Below are positions 51,276 to 58,991 of a stretch of 64,000 nucleotides of DNA, piece after piece; positions within the stretch are counted from its first letter, which is position 1, and each line of letters starts with the position of its first letter. The stretch spans positions 62,001 to 126,000 of the IMG/VR virus record IMGVR_UViG_3300017763_003471. One strand, written 5' to 3'. This DNA comes from a virus. The translations under genes and the position numbers were made by a program. The notes beneath the pieces are model-generated. The model worked only from the letters and a program-made list of their open reading frames with translations, had not been told where the DNA came from and did no database searches.

Positions 51276-51704
51276 TTATTTCTTCAATTTTTGTATTTCT
51301 TGCGAATTAGCGGCTATCTTATCATCTTGTACTTTATCGATAAGTGACTTCATCTTTTGTGCTTTTTCCTCATCAGTGTCAACGTGTAAGTCTTTTTTGA
51401 TAACTTTTTCTAGTTTTAGTACTGGAATTCTTTCATTTGGAACATATCTCCACGTATATCCTCTCTCAGAATATACACCAAATACTGTCTGTCTTGCACC
51501 AATCTTTACAATCATTGCTAGTTCGCCATCAAGTAGAACCTCATCGCCTTCATTAAATGCTGGATCCATTTTGAATTTTAAGCCTTTTGCTAATCCTGTA
51601 GCAAAATCTTTAAACCAAATAGCAACAACCAAAGATATTAAGACACCAATCCAGGGTAAAAGAAAATCAGATAATTCCATGCTTAGTGAGTTAAGGTCAT
51701 TCAT
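51276..51704 (-). CDS. Mini MscS-like channel protein
   Basis: 142 residues. One hydrophobic helix (~14-31) then FNEGDEVLLDGELAMIVKIGARQTVFG and YVPNERIP, which match the beta domain of MscS mechanosensitive channels (FxxGDxV, G.V..I..R.T, PN). MscS normally has three or more helices and a C-terminal domain; here a charged coiled-coil tail follows. It might co-assemble with host MscS or act as a small channel. Confidence 0.75.
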   Translation of the reverse strand: MNDLNSLSMELSDFLLPWIGVLISLVVAIWFKDFATGLAKGLKFKMDPAFNEGDEVLLDGELAMIVKIGARQTVFGVYSERGYTWRYVPNERIPVLKLEKVIKKDLHVDTDEEKAQKMKSLIDKVQDDKIAANSQEIQKLKK

Positions 51705-51725
51705 TTGAGTCTCCCATTATAGTCG

Positions 51726-51733
51726 TATTTATA
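51726..51733 (-). promoter_or_regulatory. T4-like late promoter motif
   Basis: TATAAATA on the minus strand, 22 bp before the mini-MscS start. Confidence 0.6.
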
Positions 51734-51749
51734 CAAAATGGGTATTTGT

Positions 51750-51827
51750 TGGCAGAGGTGATAGGATTCGAACCTACTAATACTGGTTTTGGAGACCAGT
51801 GTGAAACTCCAACTTCACGGCACCCCC
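51750..51827 (-). tRNA. tRNA-Trp(CCA)
   Basis: Anticodon loop CTCCAAA between CTGGT and ACCAG reads Trp. T arm GTAGG-TTCGAAT-CCTAT, discriminator G, encoded CCA. The acceptor needs two G-U pairs and position 8 is C rather than T, so folding is weaker than in the other tRNAs. Confidence 0.85.
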
Positions 51828-51891
51828 TCGCAACAACTTTTTGACGGTGTCAATTTTTTGAATAGAATCACTGTCAAATTTACTTCATACA

Positions 51892-51920
51892 AATATAAAC
51901 GATTTAAGCCAAAAAGTCAA
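51892..51920 (-). promoter_or_regulatory. Sigma70-type promoter of tRNA-Trp
   Basis: -35 TTGACT (51915-51920), 17-bp spacer, -10 TATATT (51892-51897). Two more TTGACA boxes lie nearby (51848 and 51929 regions), so alternative -35 choices exist. Confidence 0.55.
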
Positions 51921-51949
51921 TACCTATTGTCAAATTTTTGAACCATTTA

Positions 51950-51957
51950 GATAAATA
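51950..51957 (+). promoter_or_regulatory. T4-like late promoter motif of the envelope operon
   Basis: GATAAATA on the plus strand, 105 bp before the first start at 52062. The intervening stretch holds no gene. Confidence 0.5.
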
Positions 51958-52061
51958 TTAACATTGAGTATAATTATTTTTAAAATTATATATATGGTTT
52001 TGTTACTGACTGTAAGGTTTGAAGAAATTCTATGATGCAGTCAGGCTTAGAGGAGACACTT

Positions 52062-52652
52062 ATGAGCCTAAAAAGGAAATATCTTTCCCACTCTACCGCT
52101 TTGACCTTTTTCATTGCGTTACTTTTGGGAATCATGTTAACTACATCTGCGATTGCGGCAGATCCTATCGTTACAGATTCTACTAGTAATAGTACAGTCA
52201 AGTCTGATACGGATACTGATACAACTGTAAAAAGCCCACCACCTAGTGCTATATCGCCTTCTATTAGTGGAAGTAATTCTGATTTATGTACTGTTGGTGT
52301 TAGTGGCGCAGTACAAACGCAGATTTTAGGAGTATCTACAGGTCAAACCTACAGGGATGCCAATTGTGAAAGACTTAAACTTTCCAAAACACTATACGAT
52401 ATGGGCATGAAGGTTGCGGCGGTATCAGTAATGTGTCAAGACCGAAGAGTTTTTGATGCTATGGCTATGGCAGGGACACCCTGTCCGTACAATGGTAAAA
52501 TTGGCGAAGAAGCATACGAATTGTGGAAAAAGAATCCACAAAAGATGCCTAAAAAGGTTGATGTAGATAATGAGAAAAAACTTGCTAAAGAAGGAATGGT
52601 CGAAGGGCTTACTATCGGCGGTATTCTTGCTGTTCTGGCTTTCGTTCTGTAG
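52062..52652 (+). CDS. Exported protein (196 aa)
   Basis: Start at 52062, where AGGAG lies 8 bp upstream; an in-frame ATG at 52032 lacks one. Signal peptide: basic start MSLKRKY, hydrophobic core, cleavage after SAIAA. The mature part is Ser/Thr/Asp-rich and then has four cysteines (C near 93, 111, 135, 148). The last residues TIGGILAVLAFVL are hydrophobic. Its 3' end overlaps the next gene by 83 bp. Confidence 0.78.
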   Translation: MSLKRKYLSHSTALTFFIALLLGIMLTTSAIAADPIVTDSTSNSTVKSDTDTDTTVKSPPPSAISPSISGSNSDLCTVGVSGAVQTQILGVSTGQTYRDANCERLKLSKTLYDMGMKVAAVSVMCQDRRVFDAMAMAGTPCPYNGKIGEEAYELWKKNPQKMPKKVDVDNEKKLAKEGMVEGLTIGGILAVLAFVL

Positions 52653-55395
52653 CACAGTATTCGCATCAGATACCACTGCACCAACTAACCCAACAACTAC
52701 TAGTCCAAATACCTTAGATTTAGATGATGGTACAATAGGCCAACCATTTGGTAATTGTCCTGCAGGCACTTCTGCCGCATATGTTTATGGATCTGGAAGT
52801 ACTATAAGGTGGGGAGAGTGCCAAAATACATTTGCTATTTCTTATGCAATCAATCAAGCACTACAAGGCACAGGCGTAAGCATAGATAAAGTTCACTATC
52901 AATGGAAGTATATTCACTGTTTCAATACACCTGGTAACTTTTGTAGTGCCAATATCAGCAATAGAGCAAACACTACAACAGGTGAAGTCACCGATGATAC
53001 ATATTGGGACGAATTAGTTGTAGTTGTAGAAGTCACAGATTCTAGTGGTAATGTAGTTGAAACAAAAACTTGGACAATGGATACATGGTATCAATGGAAT
53101 TCAAGTAATAGCCACAGTACTAATGAAGTCGCAGAAGGTACAACTGTCTGGCAGATACACGAAGACAATATAGAAATTTACAATCACATAGATAAAGTAG
53201 GAACAATACGTACACCAAATTCAGTAGGTGATGTTCGTTTTAGAATTAATGGTTACGATAAAGGTAATTGGGACGGGTACTACGGACCTATCGTAAAAGA
53301 TATAAAAACTTGGTTTACTTATAGAGCAAATCCTTGTAATGATACTGCACTATATGATCCAAGTTGTCCAGGATATGCTACTGCATATGCGGCCCAACAA
53401 TATGACCAAAATTGTGCCGCTGATGCTTTATACGATTCAGGTTGTCCTGGTTATGCTACTGCTTATTTTAATCAACAATGTAGTTTAGATGCAACACACG
53501 ATGCGGCTTGTCCGGGATATGCAGAAGCAATCTATACTCAACAATGTACTGCTAATCCTCTTTATGATAGTGGGTGTACGGGTTATGCCGCGGCCTACTT
53601 AGCACAACAATGTGGCTTAGATGCACACTACGATAGTTCATGTACAGGTTATAGTAGTGCAATTACAGAATTAACAAGCAATGGTACAAACGTTGCAGGA
53701 GCAGGCAGTGACTTTGTTGAAGTAACTAAAGCAAATGACCCAACACTTTATTGGATATTATATTATAACCAAGCAGAAATAAACGCAGGTGGCTGGAAAT
53801 GGGAATGTACAGGTACGAATTGTACTGATGATTATGGAACTATCAGTAGTGTTTCGGTTCAAGGTAGTGGAACTGGAACTCATATGTTCTTATATACAAA
53901 AAATGCAAGTGGAAATACTGTTCAACCAGACAATGGTAAGACTTATAGATTTTTTAAAACTTCATACATGACAACACAATGCGATTCAAATACACTATTC
54001 AATCAAATGTGTACAGGTTATGCAGAAGCATATGCAACATATATATTCAATCAGGCATGTACTGCCAATCCTTTATATGATTCAGAATGTACAGGTTATG
54101 ATGCGGCATATTTAACACTTCAATGTGAATCTAATCCATTATATGATAGTTCATGTACTGGATATGCGGCGGCTTTCTTAACATATCAATGTGAGCAAAA
54201 TCCATTGTATGATGAAAGTTGTACAGGATATGCTGATGCATATTTTAATCAGCAATGTGATTTAGATCCACTTTATAACTTTCAATGTACAGGATATCAA
54301 GATGCATACTTCAATCAACAATGTCAACAAAACCCACAATATGATGAAATGTGTCCAGGTTATGTTGCACCTGTAGTAGAAACAGATATAGATGATATTA
54401 TTGATGATGGTACAGGTACTGGTGATTCAGTTGTTGATAATATTATTGAGGCACCAGAAGTTACTATTCCTGGTAATATACCCGGAGTAGAAATTATTAC
54501 AGTACCAGAAATAGAAGTTGAAATACCAGATATTACACCAGTAGAACCAGAAGTAATAGAAGTTCCTGTTCCAGATGTTACAGAACAACTTGAATTAGAA
54601 ATTGAGATGGAACTAGAGATGGAAATTGAAGCAGAAATGGAAATCGATATAGAAATTCCAACACAAGATACATCTGATGATACAATGGAAGTAGAAGTAG
54701 AGACAGAAGAAAGTGAGTCAGAGTCAATAGAAGATATTGAAGTAGAAAGTGAAAATGAAAGTACAGAAAATGAAACTACAGAAGAAAGTACAGAAGAAGA
54801 ATCCACAGAAGAAGAAAATACAGAAGAAGAATCAACTGAGGATGAAGGTAGTGACGAAGAAAATGAATCTGAGGAAAATACTGATGAATCTGAGAATGAA
54901 GAAAGTGAGGAAGAGTCAGAAGAAGAAGTAGAAGAAAAAGAAGAAGAAGAAAAGGAAGAAAAGTCAGATAAAAAAGAAAAGAAAGAAGAAAAGAAAGATG
55001 ATAAGAAAGATGAAAAATCTTCCGATAAAGAAGAAACTACTTCAAATAAATCTACAAAAAAGAAAATGACTAAAGAAGAAAAAAGAAAAGCAAAATTAAA
55101 AAAGATGAAAGAAATCATCAAAAACAAATTGAAAGAGTTAGCAGATGTTATGGGCAAAGCCGTTTCATTAGAACAACAACAGGCATTACAAGCCCAAATA
55201 ACTGCACTTATAAATTATGTACCAGGTTTTAAAGCATATGGGGAGTATTATATACCAGGTGTAGAATTTTATCAATATGAAGAAATCTATAAAGATAAAA
55301 AGATACCTGAAAACCAAAGAGGCCTAAGAAACGGTCTCGCAAATGAGATATTGCATGAGAAAATGGTTGATATGCAATACGAGGGGATGGAATAA
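52570..55395 (+). CDS. Giant exported protein with Cys-rich repeats and acidic tail (941 aa)
   Basis: A signal peptide (MRKNLLKKEWSKGLL, hydrophobic core, cut after STVFA) sends it out of the cytoplasm. Residues ~30-250 form a beta domain; ~255-598 hold eleven ~22-residue repeats of the form C-x-x-NPLYDS-x-C-x-GYA-x-AY-x-x-QQ, split by a ~100-residue insert; ~690-830 is almost only Glu/Ser/Thr; ~830-870 is Lys-rich; the end (~880-941) is a conserved-looking globular piece with IPENQRGLRNGLANEIL. Regular Cys pairs suggest disulfides. Function unknown; adhesion or envelope coating is possible. Confidence 0.82.
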   Translation: MRKNLLKKEWSKGLLSAVFLLFWLSFCSTVFASDTTAPTNPTTTSPNTLDLDDGTIGQPFGNCPAGTSAAYVYGSGSTIRWGECQNTFAISYAINQALQGTGVSIDKVHYQWKYIHCFNTPGNFCSANISNRANTTTGEVTDDTYWDELVVVVEVTDSSGNVVETKTWTMDTWYQWNSSNSHSTNEVAEGTTVWQIHEDNIEIYNHIDKVGTIRTPNSVGDVRFRINGYDKGNWDGYYGPIVKDIKTWFTYRANPCNDTALYDPSCPGYATAYAAQQYDQNCAADALYDSGCPGYATAYFNQQCSLDATHDAACPGYAEAIYTQQCTANPLYDSGCTGYAAAYLAQQCGLDAHYDSSCTGYSSAITELTSNGTNVAGAGSDFVEVTKANDPTLYWILYYNQAEINAGGWKWECTGTNCTDDYGTISSVSVQGSGTGTHMFLYTKNASGNTVQPDNGKTYRFFKTSYMTTQCDSNTLFNQMCTGYAEAYATYIFNQACTANPLYDSECTGYDAAYLTLQCESNPLYDSSCTGYAAAFLTYQCEQNPLYDESCTGYADAYFNQQCDLDPLYNFQCTGYQDAYFNQQCQQNPQYDEMCPGYVAPVVETDIDDIIDDGTGTGDSVVDNIIEAPEVTIPGNIPGVEIITVPEIEVEIPDITPVEPEVIEVPVPDVTEQLELEIEMELEMEIEAEMEIDIEIPTQDTSDDTMEVEVETEESESESIEDIEVESENESTENETTEESTEEESTEEENTEEESTEDEGSDEENESEENTDESENEESEEESEEEVEEKEEEEKEEKSDKKEKKEEKKDDKKDEKSSDKEETTSNKSTKKKMTKEEKRKAKLKKMKEIIKNKLKELADVMGKAVSLEQQQALQAQITALINYVPGFKAYGEYYIPGVEFYQYEEIYKDKKIPENQRGLRNGLANEILHEKMVDMQYEGME
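53334..54363 (+). repeat. Eleven Cys-x-GYA protein-repeat units
   Basis: Five units, an insert (~53660-53960) and six more units inside the 941-aa gene. Each encodes the pattern C..NPLYDS.C.GYA.AY..QQ. Nucleotide copies have drifted while the residues stay, so this is protein-level conservation. Confidence 0.85.
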
Positions 55396-55724
55396 TGTTA
55401 AATTGTATAGTATTAGGTTTGGCACTTTCGGCACATATGGGATTAGAAGGAAAATACAATAATCTTCACCCATATGCAATGTGCGAAACCGAAAAGACTA
55501 TTGTAGGAACTTATTATAATAGTTTAGACCGATGGAGTCTTATTGGGGCATATAAATATAGTCTTGATGAGGATCTGTCATTAGACCTTGGCATTGCTAC
55601 TGGATACGACTATGATGTTGTACCAATGGCTAGATTAAGATATAAAAACTTATTCGTTATGCCAACAGTTGAAGATGAGGAGAGGGCTGGTGTCGTATTT
55701 GGCATACAGTTTGAATTAAAATAG
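55395..55724 (+). CDS. Small exported beta-barrel-like protein (109 aa)
   Basis: Start overlaps the giant gene stop (TAATG). Alternating hydrophobic strands (WSLIGAYKYSLDEDLSLDLGIATGYDY; VPMARLRYKNLFVMPTV; GVVFGIQFEL) resemble a small outer-membrane barrel such as PagP-like proteins. The first ~14 residues may serve as a signal. A phage protein of this type could change the outer membrane. Confidence 0.62.
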   Translation: MLNCIVLGLALSAHMGLEGKYNNLHPYAMCETEKTIVGTYYNSLDRWSLIGAYKYSLDEDLSLDLGIATGYDYDVVPMARLRYKNLFVMPTVEDEERAGVVFGIQFELK

Positions 55725-55733
55725 GAGCAACTT

Positions 55734-56243
55734 ATGAGTGACAAAACAACAGTAGAAGTAGGTGGAGTTAAATTCACTGGCGGAAAGTTATTTTTAGTTA
55801 TAACAATTCTGAGTACACTAGGTGGCGCCGCATGGGGAGGCTTTGAATTTTATAATGATTATAGAAATATGAAAGCCAAGATAATAAGTTATCAGGCACC
55901 TGACCTAAGCGGAATTAAAGCAGACCTACAAGTAGTTAACACAAAACTTGATGAAGCACTAGACTATTCTAAAGATATTAAAAACGGATTACGTGATGAT
56001 ATCGTTAGATTAGAACGTATTGTTGATTCAATAGAAGATGATGTTAACAAAGTAGAAGACAATGTACGTGAACAGATTGATTTAGCTGACCAACGTTTTG
56101 AAAACAAACGTGACCAGTTACTTACAGACTATGAACAGAAAGCAGATAGCTTACGTACTAGTACTGATTTAAAACTTAAAGAACTTGAAACTAGATTGAA
56201 TAAACGTCTACAAAGGGCGTTAGACAATCCACTTGCAAACTAA
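55734..56243 (+). CDS. Membrane-anchored coiled-coil protein (169 aa)
   Basis: One helix (~18-38, LFLVITILSTLGGAAWGGFEF) and a long coiled coil (~60-160, ADLQVVNTKLDEALDYSKDI ... RFENKRDQLLTDYEQKADSL). AGGAGCAA before the ATG. Last gene of the plus-strand envelope operon; could be an i-spanin-like or scaffold protein. Confidence 0.75.
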   Translation: MSDKTTVEVGGVKFTGGKLFLVITILSTLGGAAWGGFEFYNDYRNMKAKIISYQAPDLSGIKADLQVVNTKLDEALDYSKDIKNGLRDDIVRLERIVDSIEDDVNKVEDNVREQIDLADQRFENKRDQLLTDYEQKADSLRTSTDLKLKELETRLNKRLQRALDNPLAN

Positions 56244-56248
56244 TTATT

Positions 56249-56270
56249 AGTCGGGGTTTACGCCCCGACT
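56249..56270. terminator. Bidirectional terminator hairpin
   Basis: Perfect 8-bp stem AGTCGGGG/CCCCGACT with loop TTTACG between convergent genes ending at 56243 and 56272. T runs are weak on both sides. Confidence 0.7.
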
Positions 56271-56271
56271 C

Positions 56272-56592
56272 TTAACGTATACACGGCTTAATTGAACTCT
56301 TATAATACAGAACCGTTCTATCATTTGTAGATTCTACACGATGAATTTTAGATTCTCTTGGAAGACCAAAACACTTGTTTAAACTTTGGCCTGGAAAACG
56401 GTAACGAGGGTTCTTCTTCAAAAACTCCCATTGTTCTACATTTGCTTTTCTTATATTTTCATTTCTAGTGCTATCTATACAATAAGCAACATCCGAATAC
56501 TTTTCAAATTCTGCAAAACATTTTTCTACAATAAAATTCTTAGCATTAGCAGATGTTGATATTAGTAGAAATACAAATACATATTTTAACAT
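56272..56592 (-). CDS. Small exported protein (106 aa)
   Basis: Signal peptide MLKYVFVFLLISTSANA|KN. The mature part has four cysteines (near 25, 38, 74, 104) that could form disulfides and is basic. Start overlaps the previous stop (TAATG). Confidence 0.75.
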   Translation of the reverse strand: MLKYVFVFLLISTSANAKNFIVEKCFAEFEKYSDVAYCIDSTRNENIRKANVEQWEFLKKNPRYRFPGQSLNKCFGLPRESKIHRVESTNDRTVLYYKSSIKPCIR

Positions 56593-56807
56593 TACTTTTC
56601 TACCTTTATATTACTTGGATTATACTGTTCGCCATTGTATTTAGAACCAGTTGCATTAGGTCCAGTTTCAACGCCACTATTACAACCTACAACAACTACT
56701 GCACCAAATAAACCAAATGCAAGACATGTACGTTTTGTCCACAACATAAATGCTTCGAATGTACGTTCAGCTTCTTCTTGTGCGGCGGCTTTTACTTCAT
56801 CATTCAT
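56592..56807 (-). CDS. Small membrane protein with lipobox-like VVGC (71 aa)
   Basis: Start at 56807, ATGA overlap with the 50-aa gene. The stretch ERTFEAFMLWTKRTCLAFGLFGAVVVV resembles the single-helix aa3-type cytochrome oxidase subunit IV of alphaproteobacteria; VVGC at the end of the helix is a lipobox-like site. Either reading is tentative. Confidence 0.65.
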   Translation of the reverse strand: MNDEVKAAAQEEAERTFEAFMLWTKRTCLAFGLFGAVVVVGCNSGVETGPNATGSKYNGEQYNPSNIKVEK

Positions 56808-56956
56808 TCTGGCACCGTCCATGGATAACAAGGTACAATGCTTTGTTTACAATACTTGGCATTGTCTACTAACAACACTGGTACACCTACTATAAAAAAT
56901 AAAAGTATCAAAAATGCTGGTAGCAATCCTTTTGTTGTACAATAATTTTGACTCAT
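56804..56956 (-). CDS. Small membrane protein (50 aa)
   Basis: MSQNYCTTKGLLPAF then a strong hydrophobic helix (LLPAFLILLFFIVGVPVLLV) and a Cys/Pro tail. Coupled by ATGA overlaps to the genes on both sides (56953 and 56807). No family recognised. Confidence 0.72.
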   Translation of the reverse strand: MSQNYCTTKGLLPAFLILLFFIVGVPVLLVDNAKYCKQSIVPCYPWTVPE

Positions 56957-57105
56957 TTAATAACCTTTCTTAATTCAGATCCTTCAAAGTTTTCCATTGC
57001 AAGATACTTTTTCAGCACAGAATTTTCAGGATCTAATCTATAAACTTCCTTAGCCAGTTCTGCAATCATTTCATAATCTAGCTTTGTTTTAATATGTTTT
57101 CCCAT
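56953..57105 (-). CDS. Small soluble protein (50 aa)
   Basis: Start at 57105 (MGKHIKTKLDYEMIAELAKEV): the longer frame from 57153 would run into tRNA-Arg. Helical, mildly basic. ATGA overlap with the downstream gene. Confidence 0.68.
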   Translation of the reverse strand: MGKHIKTKLDYEMIAELAKEVYRLDPENSVLKKYLAMENFEGSELRKVIK

Positions 57106-57123
57106 TTTCTTCTTTCTTGTATT

Positions 57124-57200
57124 TGGCGCTTTCGGAAGGACTCGAACCCTCAACCTGCCGATTAGAAGTCGGCTGTTCTATCCAGTTGAACTACGAAAGC
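57124..57200 (-). tRNA. tRNA-Arg(TCT)
   Basis: Acceptor GCTTTCG/CGAAAGC, anticodon loop CTTCTAA between GCCGA and TCGGC, discriminator G and encoded CCA. Reads AGA, a codon frequent in AT-rich genes. Confidence 0.96.
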
Positions 57201-57214
57201 AATTATTGTGATAT

Positions 57215-57469
57215 TTAAGATGGTGTAGGATTATGAAAATCCTCTTCATTAAGAACTACATCTTTCATTGGAACGACCACTGTAAAACCTCCTGGGTCAC
57301 GTCCATTGTCTTTGATTTCGTAAAGTTTATTTACACTATCTTGTGTAATAATAGTTCCAGTACGAGTTAGTTCTTTGATAGCAACGATAGGCAAATCAGC
57401 CAAACTATACATGCCGCCGGGTCGACCAAATTCATCTACTGTAAATTCATATGTGTATGTGCATTCCAT
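57215..57469 (-). CDS. Unknown beta-rich protein (84 aa)
   Basis: Start at 57469 (MECTYTYEFTVDEFGR) with AAAGGAAA upstream. Beta strands and a final acidic stretch; no motif. Between tRNA-Glu and tRNA-Arg. Confidence 0.68.
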   Translation of the reverse strand: MECTYTYEFTVDEFGRPGGMYSLADLPIVAIKELTRTGTIITQDSVNKLYEIKDNGRDPGGFTVVVPMKDVVLNEEDFHNPTPS

Positions 57470-57492
57470 AATGTTTCCTTTCACATTTAAGA

Positions 57493-57568
<76 letters not shown>

Positions 57569-57572
57569 ATAT

Positions 57573-57657
57573 TGGTGCCTCCTCCCGGACTTGAACCGGG
57601 ACGCCTTGAGGCGAGAGATTTTAAGTCTCTTGTGTCTACCTATTCCACCAAGGAGGC
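57573..57657 (-). tRNA. tRNA-Leu(TAA)
   Basis: Type II tRNA with long variable arm; acceptor GCCTCCT/AGGAGGC, anticodon loop CTTAAAA between AGAGA and TCTCT, encoded CCA. It lies 4 bp from tRNA-Glu. Confidence 0.96.
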
Positions 57658-57662
57658 TAAAC

Positions 57663-57950
57663 TTAAACATTTTCCTCCTGTGGTTGTTCAGTTGAAATTG
57701 TATGCATTTTCATAATTAGAAAATTGATATCGTCTGGAGACAAACCTTGTCGAATAGAATTACCTTCATCAGTAATGCCTGGTAGTTCATTCAGTTCGCC
57801 ATTAATTAATGCACCAATCTCATACAAAGATTTCTGTGGCTCTTTGATAATACTCAATGAATACTTAGGTCCAAACTTTATACGTGTACGCATAATGCCA
57901 CCTAGTCCTTCAGTGAAATGTAAATCATCAAATGAAAATCGTTTACGCAT
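57663..57950 (-). CDS. Unknown protein (95 aa)
   Basis: Start at 57950 (MRKRFSFDDLHFTEGLGG), 8-bp overlap with the upstream 56-aa gene; the track-length alternative from 57983 would lie within that gene. Alpha/beta with an acidic glutamine-rich end. No family recognised. Confidence 0.68.
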   Translation of the reverse strand: MRKRFSFDDLHFTEGLGGIMRTRIKFGPKYSLSIIKEPQKSLYEIGALINGELNELPGITDEGNSIRQGLSPDDINFLIMKMHTISTEQPQEENV

Positions 57951-58113
57951 ATTTAGGAGCCATGTCATTTTCAAATTGAGCAACTATCATTTTCTTATCT
58001 TCAATCATTCGTTCAATGATTGCATAGCCACTACGTTTTTCATCACTCGCACCTTCTTTAATAAGAATAAGTGCGTTCTCTAAACTTTCAATGTCGTTCA
58101 ATAATTCAATCAT
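57943..58113 (-). CDS. Small helical protein (56 aa)
   Basis: Starts at 58113, overlapping the upstream stop as ATGA, and ends inside the next gene. Two helices, first with regular Leu (MIELLNDIESLENALILI), second charged. Context and overlaps support it as real. Confidence 0.75.
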   Translation of the reverse strand: MIELLNDIESLENALILIKEGASDEKRSGYAIIERMIEDKKMIVAQFENDMAPKYA

Positions 58114-58388
58114 GAGTAATCCTTCTCAATCCATTCTGTTGCATCACCTGTTTTCATTACACCATAGAAACGTGTATTGATACAGTTTGGTCCGGTATAC
58201 TTCCAACGTATATTCATACACATACCACCGGCACTTTCTTTTTCTCTAACTGCATAACCAATCGATTCTAAATCTCCAAAGCAGTATTGAGGTGACCCAC
58301 CTGCTTCGATTATATTTGGACACATATTCATATCAATCTCTGCTTTAAGATTTTCAATCTTTTGATTGCTATGAAATACAGTATACAT
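58110..58388 (-). CDS. Unknown protein with several cysteines (92 aa)
   Basis: Four to five cysteines (CPNI, YCFGD, GMCMN, GPNCIN) and no signal peptide, so a metal site is possible. Between two coupled small genes in the early operon. No family recognised. Confidence 0.68.
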   Translation of the reverse strand: MYTVFHSNQKIENLKAEIDMNMCPNIIEAGGSPQYCFGDLESIGYAVREKESAGGMCMNIRWKYTGPNCINTRFYGVMKTGDATEWIEKDYS

Positions 58389-58390
58389 TA

Positions 58391-58714
58391 TTATGAACCT
58401 ACTGTCAACTCAACAAAGTCGCCTTCGTAGTTATATTCAAGTTGTTCAACATAAACGCCCCAATACCCACAAGCATCCATAAGATGTTGTGAAGCCTTAA
58501 GAACAGAAGGAACATCCCATTCACCGTTAACAACTTTAATTTTATGACCTGATGCCCATTGCATCATAAAGAAATCATCAGTATTCAAACGATAGTCAGC
58601 CATATCAGTTCGCAATTCATATTCACCATCAGGGATACTCATTGCTTTTTTGGATTCACAATCGAATACCATACGATTTTCGTTAAGATTTGAATAGATT
58701 GTTTCGTTTGTCAT
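58391..58714 (-). CDS. Unknown protein (107 aa)
   Basis: Acidic alpha/beta protein, first gene behind the palindromic early promoter at 58746-58773, with GAGAGAAAGAGAA before the ATG. Probably an early host-interaction protein, but unidentified. Confidence 0.72.
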   Translation of the reverse strand: MTNETIYSNLNENRMVFDCESKKAMSIPDGEYELRTDMADYRLNTDDFFMMQWASGHKIKVVNGEWDVPSVLKASQHLMDACGYWGVYVEQLEYNYEGDFVELTVGS

Positions 58715-58745
58715 AGTGATTCTCTTTCTCTCTGATTACTTAATT

Positions 58746-58773
58746 AATATAGCACGATTCGTGATATTGTCAA
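58746..58773 (-). promoter_or_regulatory. Early sigma70-type promoter with palindromic spacer
   Basis: -35 TTGACA (58768-58773), 16-bp spacer with CACGAATCGTG, -10 TATATT (58746-58751). Identical to the promoter at 7875-7902 over the whole -35 to -10 stretch. Confidence 0.82.
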
Positions 58774-58776
58774 GTT

Positions 58777-58938
58777 TTATATAGCAAGTATTAACTTCAT
58801 TTCGTTAACAATATCTTTGTATGTTTGGATCTTTTTTTCAATCGCATACTTTTTCATTTTTACTGATGAAGTGTTACCAGCAAAAGTAGTTAGATATTTT
58901 TCTAACTTTTTGATTTCGTTTTCGTATTGTTCTATCAT
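58777..58938 (-). CDS. Small coiled-coil protein (53 aa)
   Basis: Start at 58938 with GAGAGAGAAAA upstream; ends 4 bp before the -35 of the next promoter. Charged helix with Leu/Ile spacing (YENEIKKLEKYL; IEKKIQTYKDIVNEMKLIL). Its own palindrome-type promoter lies at 58964-58991. Confidence 0.75.
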   Translation of the reverse strand: MIEQYENEIKKLEKYLTTFAGNTSSVKMKKYAIEKKIQTYKDIVNEMKLILAI

Positions 58939-58963
58939 TTTTCTCTCTCTTGATTATGTATTT

Positions 58964-58991
58964 AATATAACACGATTCGGGGATTTGTCAA
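58964..58991 (-). promoter_or_regulatory. Early sigma70-type promoter, palindrome half-site
   Basis: -35 TTGACA (58986-58991), 16-bp spacer, -10 TATATT (58964-58969); spacer keeps CGAATCGTG. The -35 overlaps the stop of the SGNH-like gene. Confidence 0.78.

Noticed and set aside
54360-55157. 265-codon minus-strand frame of almost pure Ser/Ile/Phe
   Set aside because: Exact antisense of the Glu/Lys-rich tract of the 941-aa protein; GAA/GAT codons read backwards give TTC/ATC.
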